DNA of 16,603 nt from an uncultured Lachnospiraceae bacterium. Its GTDB lineage: Bacteria; Bacillota; Clostridia; Lachnospirales; Lachnospiraceae. A program made the position numbers and the translations under genes. The DNA is taken from assembly GCA_905235345.1 (NCBI GenBank), contig CAJOLO010000077.1:1-16603 (forward strand), read 5' to 3'. Shown here one piece after another: positions 1 to 8,494 of this stretch. The stretch's first letter is position 1. Each line of letters starts with the position of its first letter. Under the pieces are notes generated by a model, which saw only the letters and a program-made list of their open reading frames with translations, ran no database searches and was not told the DNA's origin.

Positions 1-1362
1 GCATGTTATCTTGTTTTTTTCGGCTATATGTATCATCTTACAATCAAGACAGATTATTTGAAGGAAAAACATATTAATTTCAATACCTTCAGACCTATAA
101 AAAGTTATGCGGCTCATGGAGGACTTCTGACATTTACAAAAAGTATAAAGCTTAGTATGATAGATAAGCCGGAGGAATATTCCGTAAAGGAGGTAGAGAA
201 GATTGCGGACGAGTATCCTTCGGATTCGGTGAAAGATGTCGATGATAAAGAACAACCTAATATAATAGTTATAATGGATGAGGCATTTGCAAATCTGCAG
301 GATGTCGGAGATTTTGAAACTAATGAAGAGGTAATGCCGTTTTATGACAGCATGAAGGAGAATACGGTAAAGGGTTATACCTATGTATCAGTGTTTGGCG
401 GGCAAACTGCCAATACAGAGTATGAATTTTTGACGGGTGATTCAAAAGCGTTCCTTCCGGAAAGTTCTACGCCGTATCAGCTTTATATAAAGGAATATAT
501 GCCGTCGCTAACGGGGAATCTTGCACTTGACGGATATCAGGGATTAAAGGCGCTTCATCCGTTTATGGGATCGGGATATAACAGGATTAATGTATACGAT
601 AACCTTGGTTTTTCTGAATTTATAACAATGGATCAGTTTGAAAATCCGGGTCTTGTAAGAGAATTCATCTCGGATGAAGAGGATTTTGACCGTGTGATAG
701 AGGAATACGAAAAATGCAAGTCGGAGTCGGATGCACCGTTTTATATGTTTAATGTTACAATGCAGAATCATAGCAGTTATGATACAGACTATGATAATCT
801 TCCGAAGACGATTAAGATTACATCAAAAAATAAAGGGGATGAAGATGCCGAGAGATATCTTAATCTGATTCATCTTACGGATCAGGCGTTTGAAAAGCTT
901 ATCGGTTATTTTGAAAAACAGGATGATCCTACTGTGATCGTTATGTTTGGAGATCATGAACCGGGACTTTCCAATGAATTCTATGAGAAGATAATAGGAA
1001 ATAAGCTTGATAAAATGACGAGTGAAGAAAGTATGGAACTTTATAAGACTCCGTTTTTCATATGGGCTAATTTTGATATTGAAGAAGAATATATTGACAA
1101 GATAAGTGTAAATTATTTACAATCACTTATGCTTGATAAGATTGGACTTGAGAAGACCGGATATAATAAATTCCTGTTGGATATACATGAACAGATACCT
1201 GTGATAACGGGTAACGGTTATTTTGGTGCTGATGGTAATTTTTACAGTATTACGGATAAAGCATCTCCGTATTATGATTATATTAAAAAATACAATATTA
1301 TCGAGTATAATCATCTGTTTGATGCGAATAATAGAAATAAATTTTTTGAATATACACACTAG
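1..1362 (+). CDS. LTA synthase-like sulfatase-family membrane phosphotransferase (5' end missing)
   Basis: The reading frame is open from base 1, and hydrophobic residues (ACYLVFFGY) precede the first ATG at 28. I therefore read this as the extracellular catalytic part of a longer membrane protein whose transmembrane segments lie outside the window. Counting from the ATG at 28, NIIVIMDEAF (78-87) carries the likely metal-ligand Glu85. GGQTANTEYE (124-133) carries Thr127, which matches the nucleophilic threonine of LtaS. MQNHSSY and FGDHEPG (near 245 and 310) supply the remaining His/Asp ligands. In characterised LtaS enzymes this domain moves glycerol-phosphate from phosphatidylglycerol onto a growing teichoic acid chain. 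Whether this protein makes lipoteichoic acid, modifies another glycan or acts as a different phosphotransferase cannot be told from the sequence. Its stop codon overlaps the ribosome site of the next gene, suggesting cotranscription. Confidence 0.85.
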   Translation, partial: ACYLVFFGYMYHLTIKTDYLKEKHINFNTFRPIKSYAAHGGLLTFTKSIKLSMIDKPEEYSVKEVEKIADEYPSDSVKDVDDKEQPNIIVIMDEAFANLQDVGDFETNEEVMPFYDSMKENTVKGYTYVSVFGGQTANTEYEFLTGDSKAFLPESSTPYQLYIKEYMPSLTGNLALDGYQGLKALHPFMGSGYNRINVYDNLGFSEFITMDQFENPGLVREFISDEEDFDRVIEEYEKCKSESDAPFYMFNVTMQNHSSYDTDYDNLPKTIKITSKNKGDEDAERYLNLIHLTDQAFEKLIGYFEKQDDPTVIVMFGDHEPGLSNEFYEKIIGNKLDKMTSEESMELYKTPFFIWANFDIEEEYIDKISVNYLQSLMLDKIGLEKTGYNKFLLDIHEQIPVITGNGYFGADGNFYSITDKASPYYDYIKKYNIIEYNHLFDANNRNKFFEYTH

Positions 1363-1374
1363 GAGGCTAACATA

Positions 1375-3012
1375 ATGAAGAAATTAAAAAGAGTGGTGTC
1401 AGGCACATTAATGGCGGTAATTACAATGACTTTATTGATTTCAGGCAGGGCATCTGCTACAGAAAACAATAAGAAGATCAAGTCCATTTCATGGACTGAT
1501 TATGATAAGGCACTTACTATAAAAAAGGGAGAAAAAGTAAAACTGGGTGTCACGTTTTCGCCTAAAAAGAATATAAACAAAACATTAAAGTGGACATCTT
1601 CTAAGAAAAAGGTGGTATCCGTAAGTAAGAAAGGTGTTATAAAGGGAAAGAAAAAGGGAACGGCAACTATAACTGCTGAGGCAACGGATGGCTCCAACAA
1701 AAAGATAAAGCTCAAAGTGACGGTTGGAACTAAGGTGTCGGATATAGTATATACAAATACCCAGGATGGAAGCATGGATAAACTATATATTGGCAAGACA
1801 TACACAATAAATACCAGAATTTCACCTTCAAATGCTTCCAATAAAAAACTGAAATGGAGCTCAAGTGATGAAGATATAGCAAAAGTCAGCAGCAAAGGAG
1901 TTGTAAAACCCGTTCAAAATGGTGTTGTTATAATAACTGCTGAGGCGACGGATGGTTCAGGAGTATTATGTGAAGAACAGTTTGAGGTTGCAACATTGGC
2001 ATCATCTGTATCGCTTTCATTAAAAAAGGAAACTCCGTATCAGGTTTCGGTGGGCTCGGAAGGTGCCTATATTAAGAGATTAGCTGAGTTTTCTTTAAAT
2101 GCATCATTTTCTCCGGCGGAAGCTTCTGACAAAGGTTTGATATATACATCAAGTAATGAGAATGTTGCAAGAGTGACGAATGATGGTAGTGTATTGCCGT
2201 TGCAATCGGGAATTGCAGTTATTACAGCAACGACAGTGGATGGTAGTAATAAATCATCTAAATTTACTCTTTTTGTCAGTGGGCTGGGGAAAGATGAGTG
2301 TACCTTTGTGGCTCATAGAGGCTTTAGTGAAATAGCACCGGATAATTCTCTGGCGGCATTCAGATTAGCAATGGAGAATGGGTTTGAATATATTGAGCTC
2401 GATGTGTGGCCGACATCGGATGGTCAGTTTGCGGTAAGCCACAACAATTCCCTTAGTGACAGCACGGGTGATGATGTTAATATTACCAATATAACTCTTT
2501 CGCAAGTGATGAATCATAGGATTATCAAGGGTAACGGAATAGATAAATATTCAGGTGAGTTTATACCTTCTTTAGAGCAGGTGCTTGCATTGGCTGATCA
2601 ATATAAAGGTTCAAAGCTTAATATTGAACTGAAGGATACTTTGACAGATAGTCAATTAAAGAGTTTTCTTGAATTAATCAAAAAATATGATATGCTTGAG
2701 AGAGTCAGAATCATTTCCTTTAAGAAGGCGAATCTGGTTAATATAAGAAAACTTGATGAATATAATGGAAAGGATATACCTTTGGGATATCTTACGAATA
2801 CATTGGCTCAGGATTCTATTGATGTATGTGAACAGTTGAATGCAGAGGTTGGGGTAACATATAACCAGGTTACCAGGGATGTTGTGAAAATGGCTCATGA
2901 TAAAGGCGTCAGGGTTAATGCGTGGACTGTTCCTGATATATATTTGGCGGGATATTTAATAGATACGGTTAAGGTAGACAGCATAACAGCAAATTATAAG
3001 TTTTTTGAGTAA
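1375..3012 (+). CDS. Exported Ig-like (BIG2) repeat protein with glycerophosphodiester phosphodiesterase domain
   Basis: This is a 545-residue secreted protein. Residues 1-29 form a signal peptide (MKKLKR, hydrophobic core, RASA cleavage region). Three BIG2/Ig-like repeats follow at about 35-117, 121-207 and 210-302, each with a W/Y-[TS]-S-S...V/A and G...ITA..DGS pattern. The C-terminal domain (about 309-545) is a GDPD barrel: AHRG with His314, ELD with Glu341 and Asp343, His356, NIELK with Glu418, and NAWTV near 515. These match the metal and general acid/base residues of GlpQ/UgpQ enzymes, which cleave glycerophosphodiesters to glycerol-3-phosphate and an alcohol. The usual PENT after HRG reads PDNS here. 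There is no LPXTG anchor, so the Ig-like repeats may hold it to the wall. AGGAGG at 1361-1366, eight bases before the ATG, fixes the start. Paired with the upstream LTA-synthase-like gene, it may trim or recycle glycerophosphate polymers; that is inference. Confidence 0.9.
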   Translation: MKKLKRVVSGTLMAVITMTLLISGRASATENNKKIKSISWTDYDKALTIKKGEKVKLGVTFSPKKNINKTLKWTSSKKKVVSVSKKGVIKGKKKGTATITAEATDGSNKKIKLKVTVGTKVSDIVYTNTQDGSMDKLYIGKTYTINTRISPSNASNKKLKWSSSDEDIAKVSSKGVVKPVQNGVVIITAEATDGSGVLCEEQFEVATLASSVSLSLKKETPYQVSVGSEGAYIKRLAEFSLNASFSPAEASDKGLIYTSSNENVARVTNDGSVLPLQSGIAVITATTVDGSNKSSKFTLFVSGLGKDECTFVAHRGFSEIAPDNSLAAFRLAMENGFEYIELDVWPTSDGQFAVSHNNSLSDSTGDDVNITNITLSQVMNHRIIKGNGIDKYSGEFIPSLEQVLALADQYKGSKLNIELKDTLTDSQLKSFLELIKKYDMLERVRIISFKKANLVNIRKLDEYNGKDIPLGYLTNTLAQDSIDVCEQLNAEVGVTYNQVTRDVVKMAHDKGVRVNAWTVPDIYLAGYLIDTVKVDSITANYKFFE

Positions 3013-3069
3013 CAGTAAACAGATTACGGAAATTTTTGTGCAGAAAATATACATAATGGAGGAGATTCT

Positions 3070-4578
3070 GTGAGAAATATTATTACTAATGTTAAGAGGA
3101 TAAGAAAGCAGGTTTTTACTGAGGTGGCCAACCTTGCATATAATTCAGATAATATTATTGATGATATTGAGGCCATTCCGTATAAGATTACACCGGGGGA
3201 CACTCCGCAGTATCTGGAAAGTATATACAGAGAGAGGGCAATTACCAGTGAGAGAATACGTCTTGCCATGGGAATGTCTCTTCGTCCGGAGGATCAGCCG
3301 GTGCACCTCACACAGGGAATAGAGGAGAGTAATATTGATGAGAAATATTACGAGCCGCCTCTTATGCAGGTTATACCGGCTGCATGTAATGCATGTGAAC
3401 AGAATGTATATGAAGTAAGTAACCAGTGCAAGGGTTGTGTGGCACATCCTTGTATGGAGGTGTGTCCTGTTCATGCAATCCGTATGGAGAACGGTCAATC
3501 TGTAATAGATAAGAGCATTTGTATTAAGTGTGGCAAATGTAAGTCTAATTGTCCGTATGACGCAATTTCTTATAAACGCCGTCCGTGTGCTGATGCCTGT
3601 GGGGCTAAGGCTATTATAAGTGATGAGCTTGGACGTGCTAAAATTGACGAAAGCAAATGTGTATCCTGTGGCATGTGTATGGTTAATTGTCCTTTCGGTG
3701 CGATTGCGGATAAGTCACAGATATTTCAGCTTATAAGAGCTCTCAGATCAGGGAGGGATATATATGTTGCACTTGCTCCTGCATTTGTCGGACAATTTGG
3801 CAAGTATGCAACACCTGATAAGATTAAGGCAGCCCTCATGGAACTTGGATTTAAGGGTGTATATGAAGTGGCTATGGGTGCTGATATGGGGTGCATGACG
3901 GAGGCAGAACACTATGTGAAGGAAGTGGTAACAGGAGAGGTGCCATTTCTACTGACGTCTTGCTGTCCTTCGTGGGCAATGCTTTCCAAGAAACATTTTC
4001 CCGAGACCATTGATAAGATTTCCAATGCACTTACACCGATGGTGGCAACAGCCAGAATGATCAAGAAGGAGCATCCTGATGCGGGAGTTGTTTTTATAGG
4101 ACCGTGTGCGGCTAAGAAGTTAGAAGCAATGCGTAAAACCGTAAGAAGTGATGTGGATTTCGTAATTACATTTGAAGAATTGGATGCAATGTTCGTTGCA
4201 AGGGATATAGAATTCGATGACTTTAAGATTGGGGTTCCGATGGAGGATGCAACCGGCGTCGGACGTGGTTATGCTGTTGCCGGAGGAGTTGCTAAGGCTA
4301 TTGAGGCATGTATTAATGAATACTATCCGGGAACCGAAGTAAATATTGAGCATGCAGAGGGATTGGATGAGTGCCGCAAGATGTTAATGCTTGCCAAGGC
4401 CGGTAAGAAGAACGGTTGTCTTATTGAGGGTATGGCATGTCCCGGAGGTTGTGTGGCAGGTGCAGGTACCAATATTCCGATCAACACGGCTATGACTGAG
4501 GTAAGAAACTTCGTTAATTCAACAAAAAAAGCTCTTCCTGATCCTGATGTTACAGATAACTATCATCCTGAGGAATAG
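3070..4578 (+). CDS. Monomeric [FeFe] hydrogenase with ferredoxin-like [4Fe-4S] region
   Basis: This is a 502-residue soluble iron hydrogenase that interconverts protons and H2 at an H-cluster. The N-terminal third has cysteines at 106, 109, 120, 123, 128 and 132. Then come two ferredoxin-type clusters: CIKCGKCKSNC (151-161) plus C173/C177, and CVSCGMCMVNC (197-207). The three H-cluster loops are all present: TSCCPSW (296-302, C298/C299), GPCAAKK (344-350, C346) and EGMACPGGC (453-461, C457/C461). This loop set and domain order resemble the monomeric 'group B' enzymes of clostridia rather than the electron-bifurcating HydABC type. No HydB/HydC partner or HydEFG maturase is in the window. Translation appears to start at GTG 3070, because GGAGGAG at 3058-3064 sits five bases upstream; the ATG at 3057 is out of frame. 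Its electron partner is presumably ferredoxin, but that is not shown here. Confidence 0.93.
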   Translation: MRNIITNVKRIRKQVFTEVANLAYNSDNIIDDIEAIPYKITPGDTPQYLESIYRERAITSERIRLAMGMSLRPEDQPVHLTQGIEESNIDEKYYEPPLMQVIPAACNACEQNVYEVSNQCKGCVAHPCMEVCPVHAIRMENGQSVIDKSICIKCGKCKSNCPYDAISYKRRPCADACGAKAIISDELGRAKIDESKCVSCGMCMVNCPFGAIADKSQIFQLIRALRSGRDIYVALAPAFVGQFGKYATPDKIKAALMELGFKGVYEVAMGADMGCMTEAEHYVKEVVTGEVPFLLTSCCPSWAMLSKKHFPETIDKISNALTPMVATARMIKKEHPDAGVVFIGPCAAKKLEAMRKTVRSDVDFVITFEELDAMFVARDIEFDDFKIGVPMEDATGVGRGYAVAGGVAKAIEACINEYYPGTEVNIEHAEGLDECRKMLMLAKAGKKNGCLIEGMACPGGCVAGAGTNIPINTAMTEVRNFVNSTKKALPDPDVTDNYHPEE

Positions 4579-4617
4579 CTTCAATTAATAATATTGTATA
4601 GTTAGGAGATATCTATA

Positions 4618-4767
4618 ATGTTTCAATGTATGACAGGTATAGCCAATACCGGAGATAATTCAAAACCATGGCTTATAGCAATATGTCTGATTGTATCTGT
4701 TGTGGTTGTAGCTGCACTTTTTGTCATGGGTCAAAAAGACAATGATGACATGGATGATGACGAATGA
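4618..4767 (+). CDS. Small single-pass membrane protein, sorting-signal-like
   Basis: This 49-residue protein begins at ATG 4618, nine bases after AGGAG (4604-4608) and 39 bases after the hydrogenase stop, so it is probably cotranscribed with the hydrogenase. The N-terminal part contains ANTGDNSKPW (about 9-18). A membrane segment follows at about 19-36 (LIAICLIVSVVVVAALFV). The tail is strongly acidic (QKDNDDMDDDE). The TGDNS-then-hydrophobic layout is like the C-terminal sorting signals of sortase substrates in Gram-positive bacteria, but there is no protein in front of it. The tail is also acidic, whereas a sorting signal normally ends in basic residues. It could be a genuine small membrane protein, perhaps a partner of the hydrogenase, or a remnant of a lost surface protein. 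The good ribosome site favours a translated gene. I do not recognise a named family. Confidence 0.7.
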   Translation: MFQCMTGIANTGDNSKPWLIAICLIVSVVVVAALFVMGQKDNDDMDDDE

Positions 4768-4885
4768 AGGATGGGACAATCACAATTATGTTAATCATAG
4801 TTTTGCAATCACATAATCGTTATATGTGAATAGAGTAACTAAAAACCGACAGTTTTGTGTGTTTTGTTAAATTTGTAATTATCTA

Positions 4886-4914
4886 TTGTAATATTAAAAG
4901 AAATCTGTTATTCT
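4886..4914 (+). promoter_or_regulatory. Possible icd promoter
   Basis: TTGTAA (4886-4891) and TATTCT (4909-4914) are separated by 17 bases. Each hexamer matches the housekeeping consensus at four of six positions. The region 4768-4885 upstream has only a weak dyad (TCACAT at 4809-4814 with ATGTGA at 4824-4829) and no recognisable gene. If this promoter is real, the icd transcript starts near 4921 and must cross the hairpin at 4950-4982. Confidence 0.35.
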
Positions 4915-4949
4915 ATTGTATGTTAATTAAATAATATTGATTGGCAAAT

Positions 4950-4982
4950 GAGTCATATGTGTAAAGCTTATGGCTCTTTTTT
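4950..4982 (+). terminator. Terminator-like hairpin in the icd leader (possible attenuator)
   Basis: GAGTCATA (4950-4957) pairs with TATGGCTC (4969-4976), an eight-pair stem with one G-U, followed directly by six T residues (4977-4982). An outer GCAAA/TTTGC pairing can extend it. The icd ribosome site lies only about 24 bases further on, so icd has no room for a promoter after the hairpin. It either ends the hydrogenase transcript with partial readthrough or regulates icd by attenuation. Confidence 0.65.
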
Positions 4983-5018
4983 GCGAAAAAAATGAAGAAT
5001 AAGAACAGGAGGATTAAT

Positions 5019-6227
5019 ATGGCTAAGATTAAGATGACAACACCGCTTGTAGAGATGGACGGAGATGAGATGACAAGAATTCTCTGGAAGATGATAAAGG
5101 ATGAACTTTTACTTCCGTTTATCGATTTAAAGACCGAGTATTATGATCTGGGTCTCGAACACAGAAATGAGACGGATGATCAGGTTACATTTGACAGTGC
5201 GGAGGCAACCAAGAAATACGGAGTTGCTGTTAAATGTGCAACAATTACTCCCAATGCTGCAAGAATGACAGAGTATAATCTTAAGGAGATGTGGAAGTCT
5301 CCCAACGGAACAATTCGTGCAGCCTTAGACGGAACGGTGTTCCGTGCACCAATCATTGTCAAAGGTATTGAACCATGTGTAAAGAACTGGAAGAAACCTA
5401 TCACTCTTGCAAGACATGCTTATGGTGATGTGTATAAGAATTCCGAGATAAGAATTCCGGGAGCCGGAAAGGCAGAACTTGTATATACAGGTGAGGACGG
5501 AACAGAGATAAGAGAGACTATTCATGAGTTTAAGGGTCCCGGTGTGATACAGGGAATGCATAACCTGGATGATTCTATTTCAAGTTTTGCAAGAGCATGC
5601 TTTAATTATGCATTGGATACTAAGCAGTCGGTATGGTTTGCAACAAAGGATACTATCTCTAAGAAGTATGATCACAGATTCAAGGATATATTCCAGGAGA
5701 TATATGATGCAGAATATGATGATAAGTTCAAGGCAGCGGGAATTGAGTATTTCTATACCCTGATAGATGATGCGGTTGCACGTGTTATGAAGGCAGAGGG
5801 TGGCTTTATATGGGCCTGCAAGAATTATGATGGTGATGTAATGTCTGATATGGTTTCTTCTGCATTTGGTTCATTGGCAATGATGACTTCCGTTCTTGTT
5901 TCTCCTTCCGGAGTATATGAGTACGAGGCAGCTCATGGAACTGTGCAGAGACATTATTACAAGCATCTTAAGGGAGAGGAGACCTCTACCAATTCAGTAG
6001 CGACAATTTTTGCGTGGACAGGTGCCTTGAGAAAGAGAGGGGAGCTTGACAATATCCCGGAGCTTTCGGATTTTGCAGACAAACTTGAGAAGGCAACTCT
6101 TTCTGTAATTGAGGGAGGTAAGATGACCAAGGATCTTGCACTTATCACAACCATAGAGAATCCTACGGTGCTTAATTCAGAGGAATTCATTAAGGAAATA
6201 AGAAAGAATCTTGAGGAACGGCTGTAA
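5019..6227 (+). CDS. icd: NADP-dependent isocitrate dehydrogenase (eukaryote-like type)
   Basis: This 402-residue cytosolic enzyme oxidises isocitrate to 2-oxoglutarate and CO2 and makes NADPH. It follows the homodimeric eukaryote-like family along its whole length: VEMDGDEMTR (11-20), KSPNGTIR (93-100, substrate Ser94 and Arg100), Arg109, ARHAYGDVY (131-139, the equivalents of human IDH1 Arg132 and Tyr139), NYDGDVMSD (269-277, metal-binding Asp region) and HGTVQRHY. The Arg311-His312 pair matches the residues that recognise the NADP 2'-phosphate. An upstream in-frame ATG at 4992 exists, but AGGAGG at 5007-5012 lies six bases before ATG 5019, and the conserved MAKIKMTTPLVEMDG begins there. 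No aconitase or citrate synthase is adjacent, so it may serve glutamate and NADPH supply rather than a full TCA cycle. A hairpin terminator follows at 6328. Confidence 0.96.
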   Translation: MAKIKMTTPLVEMDGDEMTRILWKMIKDELLLPFIDLKTEYYDLGLEHRNETDDQVTFDSAEATKKYGVAVKCATITPNAARMTEYNLKEMWKSPNGTIRAALDGTVFRAPIIVKGIEPCVKNWKKPITLARHAYGDVYKNSEIRIPGAGKAELVYTGEDGTEIRETIHEFKGPGVIQGMHNLDDSISSFARACFNYALDTKQSVWFATKDTISKKYDHRFKDIFQEIYDAEYDDKFKAAGIEYFYTLIDDAVARVMKAEGGFIWACKNYDGDVMSDMVSSAFGSLAMMTSVLVSPSGVYEYEAAHGTVQRHYYKHLKGEETSTNSVATIFAWTGALRKRGELDNIPELSDFADKLEKATLSVIEGGKMTKDLALITTIENPTVLNSEEFIKEIRKNLEERL

Positions 6228-6327
6228 TTCACATGGGAATATTGTATCCAATGATATACAGCATACATTATAAACAGCTGTAATTAACGAATTATAGAAT
6301 CACTTCATACATAAAGTTAAGTGAATA

Positions 6328-6375
6328 AAAAAAGATGATATATAGGAGCGCATACTTCAATGTATCATCTTTTTT
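6328..6375. terminator. Bidirectional rho-independent terminator between icd and the ABC-F gene
   Basis: A run of A plus GATGATA (6328-6340) is perfectly complementary to TATCATC plus a run of T (6363-6375), a 13-pair stem with a 22-base loop. The T run on one strand and the A run on the other let it end both icd (plus strand) and the converging ABC-F gene (minus strand). The remainder of 6228-6461 holds no gene I can see. Confidence 0.88.
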
Positions 6376-6461
6376 ATATGTTGGTGGAAATATCTTTTAT
6401 TGAGATATGTTCTTAAGCAAAGCGTAGGCGGGGGCAGGAAACTTGTCTCAGGTGGGGTTCA

Positions 6462-8375
6462 TTATTCTTCGGATAACGATTCCCATATTATATAAAGTTC
6501 CTCTAATTCTTCATTTGCAGCAGCCTGCTTTAAGGCGATTTCATTAAGCTTTACAGAGTTGGTCGCATTCTCGGGGAGAGACATTTCTTCGTTAAGGGAA
6601 TTGAGAAGAGTTTCCAATTCTTCTATACGTGTTTCGGTCTTCTTAAGATCATTCAGACGTTTTCTTTCCTTAGCCTGTTCTTCCTTTGCTTTTTTCCAGT
6701 CCTGTTTACTTTCGGTTTCTGCTTTAATGACAGTGGAGGACTGCCCGGAATCAGGGGACGAAGCTGCCATTTTTTCCTTTTCGGAGATATAATCATCATA
6801 ATTGCCGGTGTAAGAGTTTAGTCCGTTACCGGTAAGCTCTAATATTCGTGTGGCTGTCCGGTTGATGAAATATCTGTCATGGGATACATATAAAACCGTT
6901 CCCGAGAAATTGTTAAGTGCATTTTCCAGAATTTCTTTGGAGGTTATGTCTAAGTGGTTTGTCGGTTCGTCAAGTATCAGAAAATTAGCTCCGCTAAGCA
7001 TAAGCTTTGCCAGACTGACGCGACCGCGTTCACCACCGCTTATATCCTTGATTTCTTTGAAAACATCATCTCCGGTAAAAAGAAAGGCGGCAAGTACGTT
7101 GCGGATTCTGGTGTTGGTCATTGCAGGGTATGCATCATGTAATTCATCAAATATTGTTTTATCAGGATGAAGTACCTGGTGCTCCTGGTCATAATATCCT
7201 ATATGAACCTGTGAGCCTAATACGATCCGGCCACTGTCTTTTGGAAGTAACTGGTTGATGATCTTAAGTATAGTTGTTTTTCCGGTTCCGTTGTCACCGA
7301 TAAGAGCAACGCGTTCGCCCTTTTTAATATCCATGTCTACATTGGTGAAAAGAGGACTGGCTGTATATGATTTGGAAAGTCCTTCGACCAAAAGAACATC
7401 GTTACCGCTCTCGATATCCGGAGTCAGGATAAGGCGCATATCATCACGTGTTTCCTGAGGTTTATCCAACCGCTCAATCTTATTAAGCATCTTTTCACGG
7501 CTTTCTGCACGTTTGATTGATTTTTCACGGTTGAATTGCTTAAGCTTTGCAATTACCGCCTCCTGGTGCTTAATCTCTGCCTGCTGGTTCATGTATGCAC
7601 GGTATTTGGAGAGTCGTATTTCCTCACGTTTACCGGCATAATAGCTGTAATTTCCATGATAAATGGTAGAAGTGGTATTATCTATCTCTATTACCTTGGT
7701 AACTATTCTGTCCAGGAAATATCTGTCGTGAGAAACTATAATAACAGCGCCGTCATAGGTTCTCAGGTAATTCTCTAACCATGCAGTGCTATTTAAGTCC
7801 AGATGATTGGTCGGCTCATCAAGAATTATTATATCAGGGCGGGAGAGCAGCAATCGCCCTAAGGAAACCCTTGTCTTCTGACCGCCGGAAAGTTCCTCCG
7901 TCGGGCGGTTGAAATCCTCTTCACTAAACCCAAGTCCCTTTAGTACGCCGACAATCTGGCTTTCAAAGGAATAACCATCCTGTATTTCGAATGTGTGATT
8001 CATTCTTGCGTAGCGTTCAAGTGCATTGTCGAGCTCTTTTCCTGTAAGAACCTCTATATCCTTTTCAAGTTGTCTTATCTGCTCCTGAAGGTTTATTACA
8101 TCTTGCTTTGCACTTAGCATTTCTTCATAAATGGTCTGATTATAGTAGCGTTCCTGATGCTGTGCAAGATATCCGACGGTAACATCTTTTGCTATTGTTA
8201 CAATACCGTCATCAGCCTCCTCTTCACCCATTATTATCTTTAACAAAGTGGATTTGCCGGCTCCGTTGATTCCAACAATTGCAAGCTTTTCCTTTGCCTC
8301 TATATGAAAATTAATTGCGGACAAAATCTCATTTGTGCCATAAGATTTTGAAATATTCTGACATGCAAGTACCAT
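6462..8375 (-). CDS. ABC-F family ATPase (ribosome-associated type)
   Basis: This 637-residue protein has two ATP-binding cassettes and no membrane domain, the ABC-F arrangement. Family members act on the ribosome E site in translation or antibiotic protection rather than as transporters. Cassette 1 has Walker A GINGAGKST (35-43), signature LSGGQ (162-166), Walker B with LDEPTNHLD (185-193) and the switch SHDRYF. Cassette 2 has GDNGTGKTT (360-368), ISGGE (445-449) and LDEPTNHLD (468-476). A charged interdomain linker with many K/R/E residues lies at about 250-320. The C-terminal 80 residues are a predicted coiled coil (about 555-635), as in YdiF/Uup-type members. Length and layout fit a housekeeping YdiF-like factor. 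A resistance role cannot be excluded, since linker sequence, not the cassettes, sets specificity. GAGG stands eight bases before the ATG. It lies downstream of cysE on the same strand. Confidence 0.92.
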   Translation of the reverse strand: MVLACQNISKSYGTNEILSAINFHIEAKEKLAIVGINGAGKSTLLKIIMGEEEADDGIVTIAKDVTVGYLAQHQERYYNQTIYEEMLSAKQDVINLQEQIRQLEKDIEVLTGKELDNALERYARMNHTFEIQDGYSFESQIVGVLKGLGFSEEDFNRPTEELSGGQKTRVSLGRLLLSRPDIIILDEPTNHLDLNSTAWLENYLRTYDGAVIIVSHDRYFLDRIVTKVIEIDNTTSTIYHGNYSYYAGKREEIRLSKYRAYMNQQAEIKHQEAVIAKLKQFNREKSIKRAESREKMLNKIERLDKPQETRDDMRLILTPDIESGNDVLLVEGLSKSYTASPLFTNVDMDIKKGERVALIGDNGTGKTTILKIINQLLPKDSGRIVLGSQVHIGYYDQEHQVLHPDKTIFDELHDAYPAMTNTRIRNVLAAFLFTGDDVFKEIKDISGGERGRVSLAKLMLSGANFLILDEPTNHLDITSKEILENALNNFSGTVLYVSHDRYFINRTATRILELTGNGLNSYTGNYDDYISEKEKMAASSPDSGQSSTVIKAETESKQDWKKAKEEQAKERKRLNDLKKTETRIEELETLLNSLNEEMSLPENATNSVKLNEIALKQAAANEELEELYIIWESLSEE

Positions 8376-8413
8376 GGTTTCTTCCTCTGATGTTATTATT
8401 ATAGTTTATTTAT

Positions 8414-8455
8414 TTAAAATGCAGCCTGAGTTCAAGTATGCTTCATGCATTTTAA
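8414..8455 (-). terminator. Dyad between cysE and the ABC-F gene, possible weak terminator
   Basis: TTAAAATGCA (8414-8423) and TGCATTTTAA (8446-8455) form a perfect ten-base inverted repeat in the 119-base gap after cysE. On the minus strand the T-rich arm comes last, as in an AT-rich terminator, but there is no separate T run. A TATAAT -10-like box for the ABC-F gene follows on the minus strand at 8398-8403, with no convincing -35. Confidence 0.4.
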
Positions 8456-8494
8456 TGCGGAATGCACTTAAGCGCTGCTGATATTGACTTTCGG

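Noticed and set aside
1500..1895. Minus-strand ORF of 131 codons opposite the Ig-like repeats
   Set aside because: Shadow of the real gene; no ribosome site and low-complexity composition.
4841..4867. AAAAC/GTTTT dyad as the hydrogenase terminator
   Set aside because: Five weak pairs and no proper T run; the hairpin at 4950 is much better.
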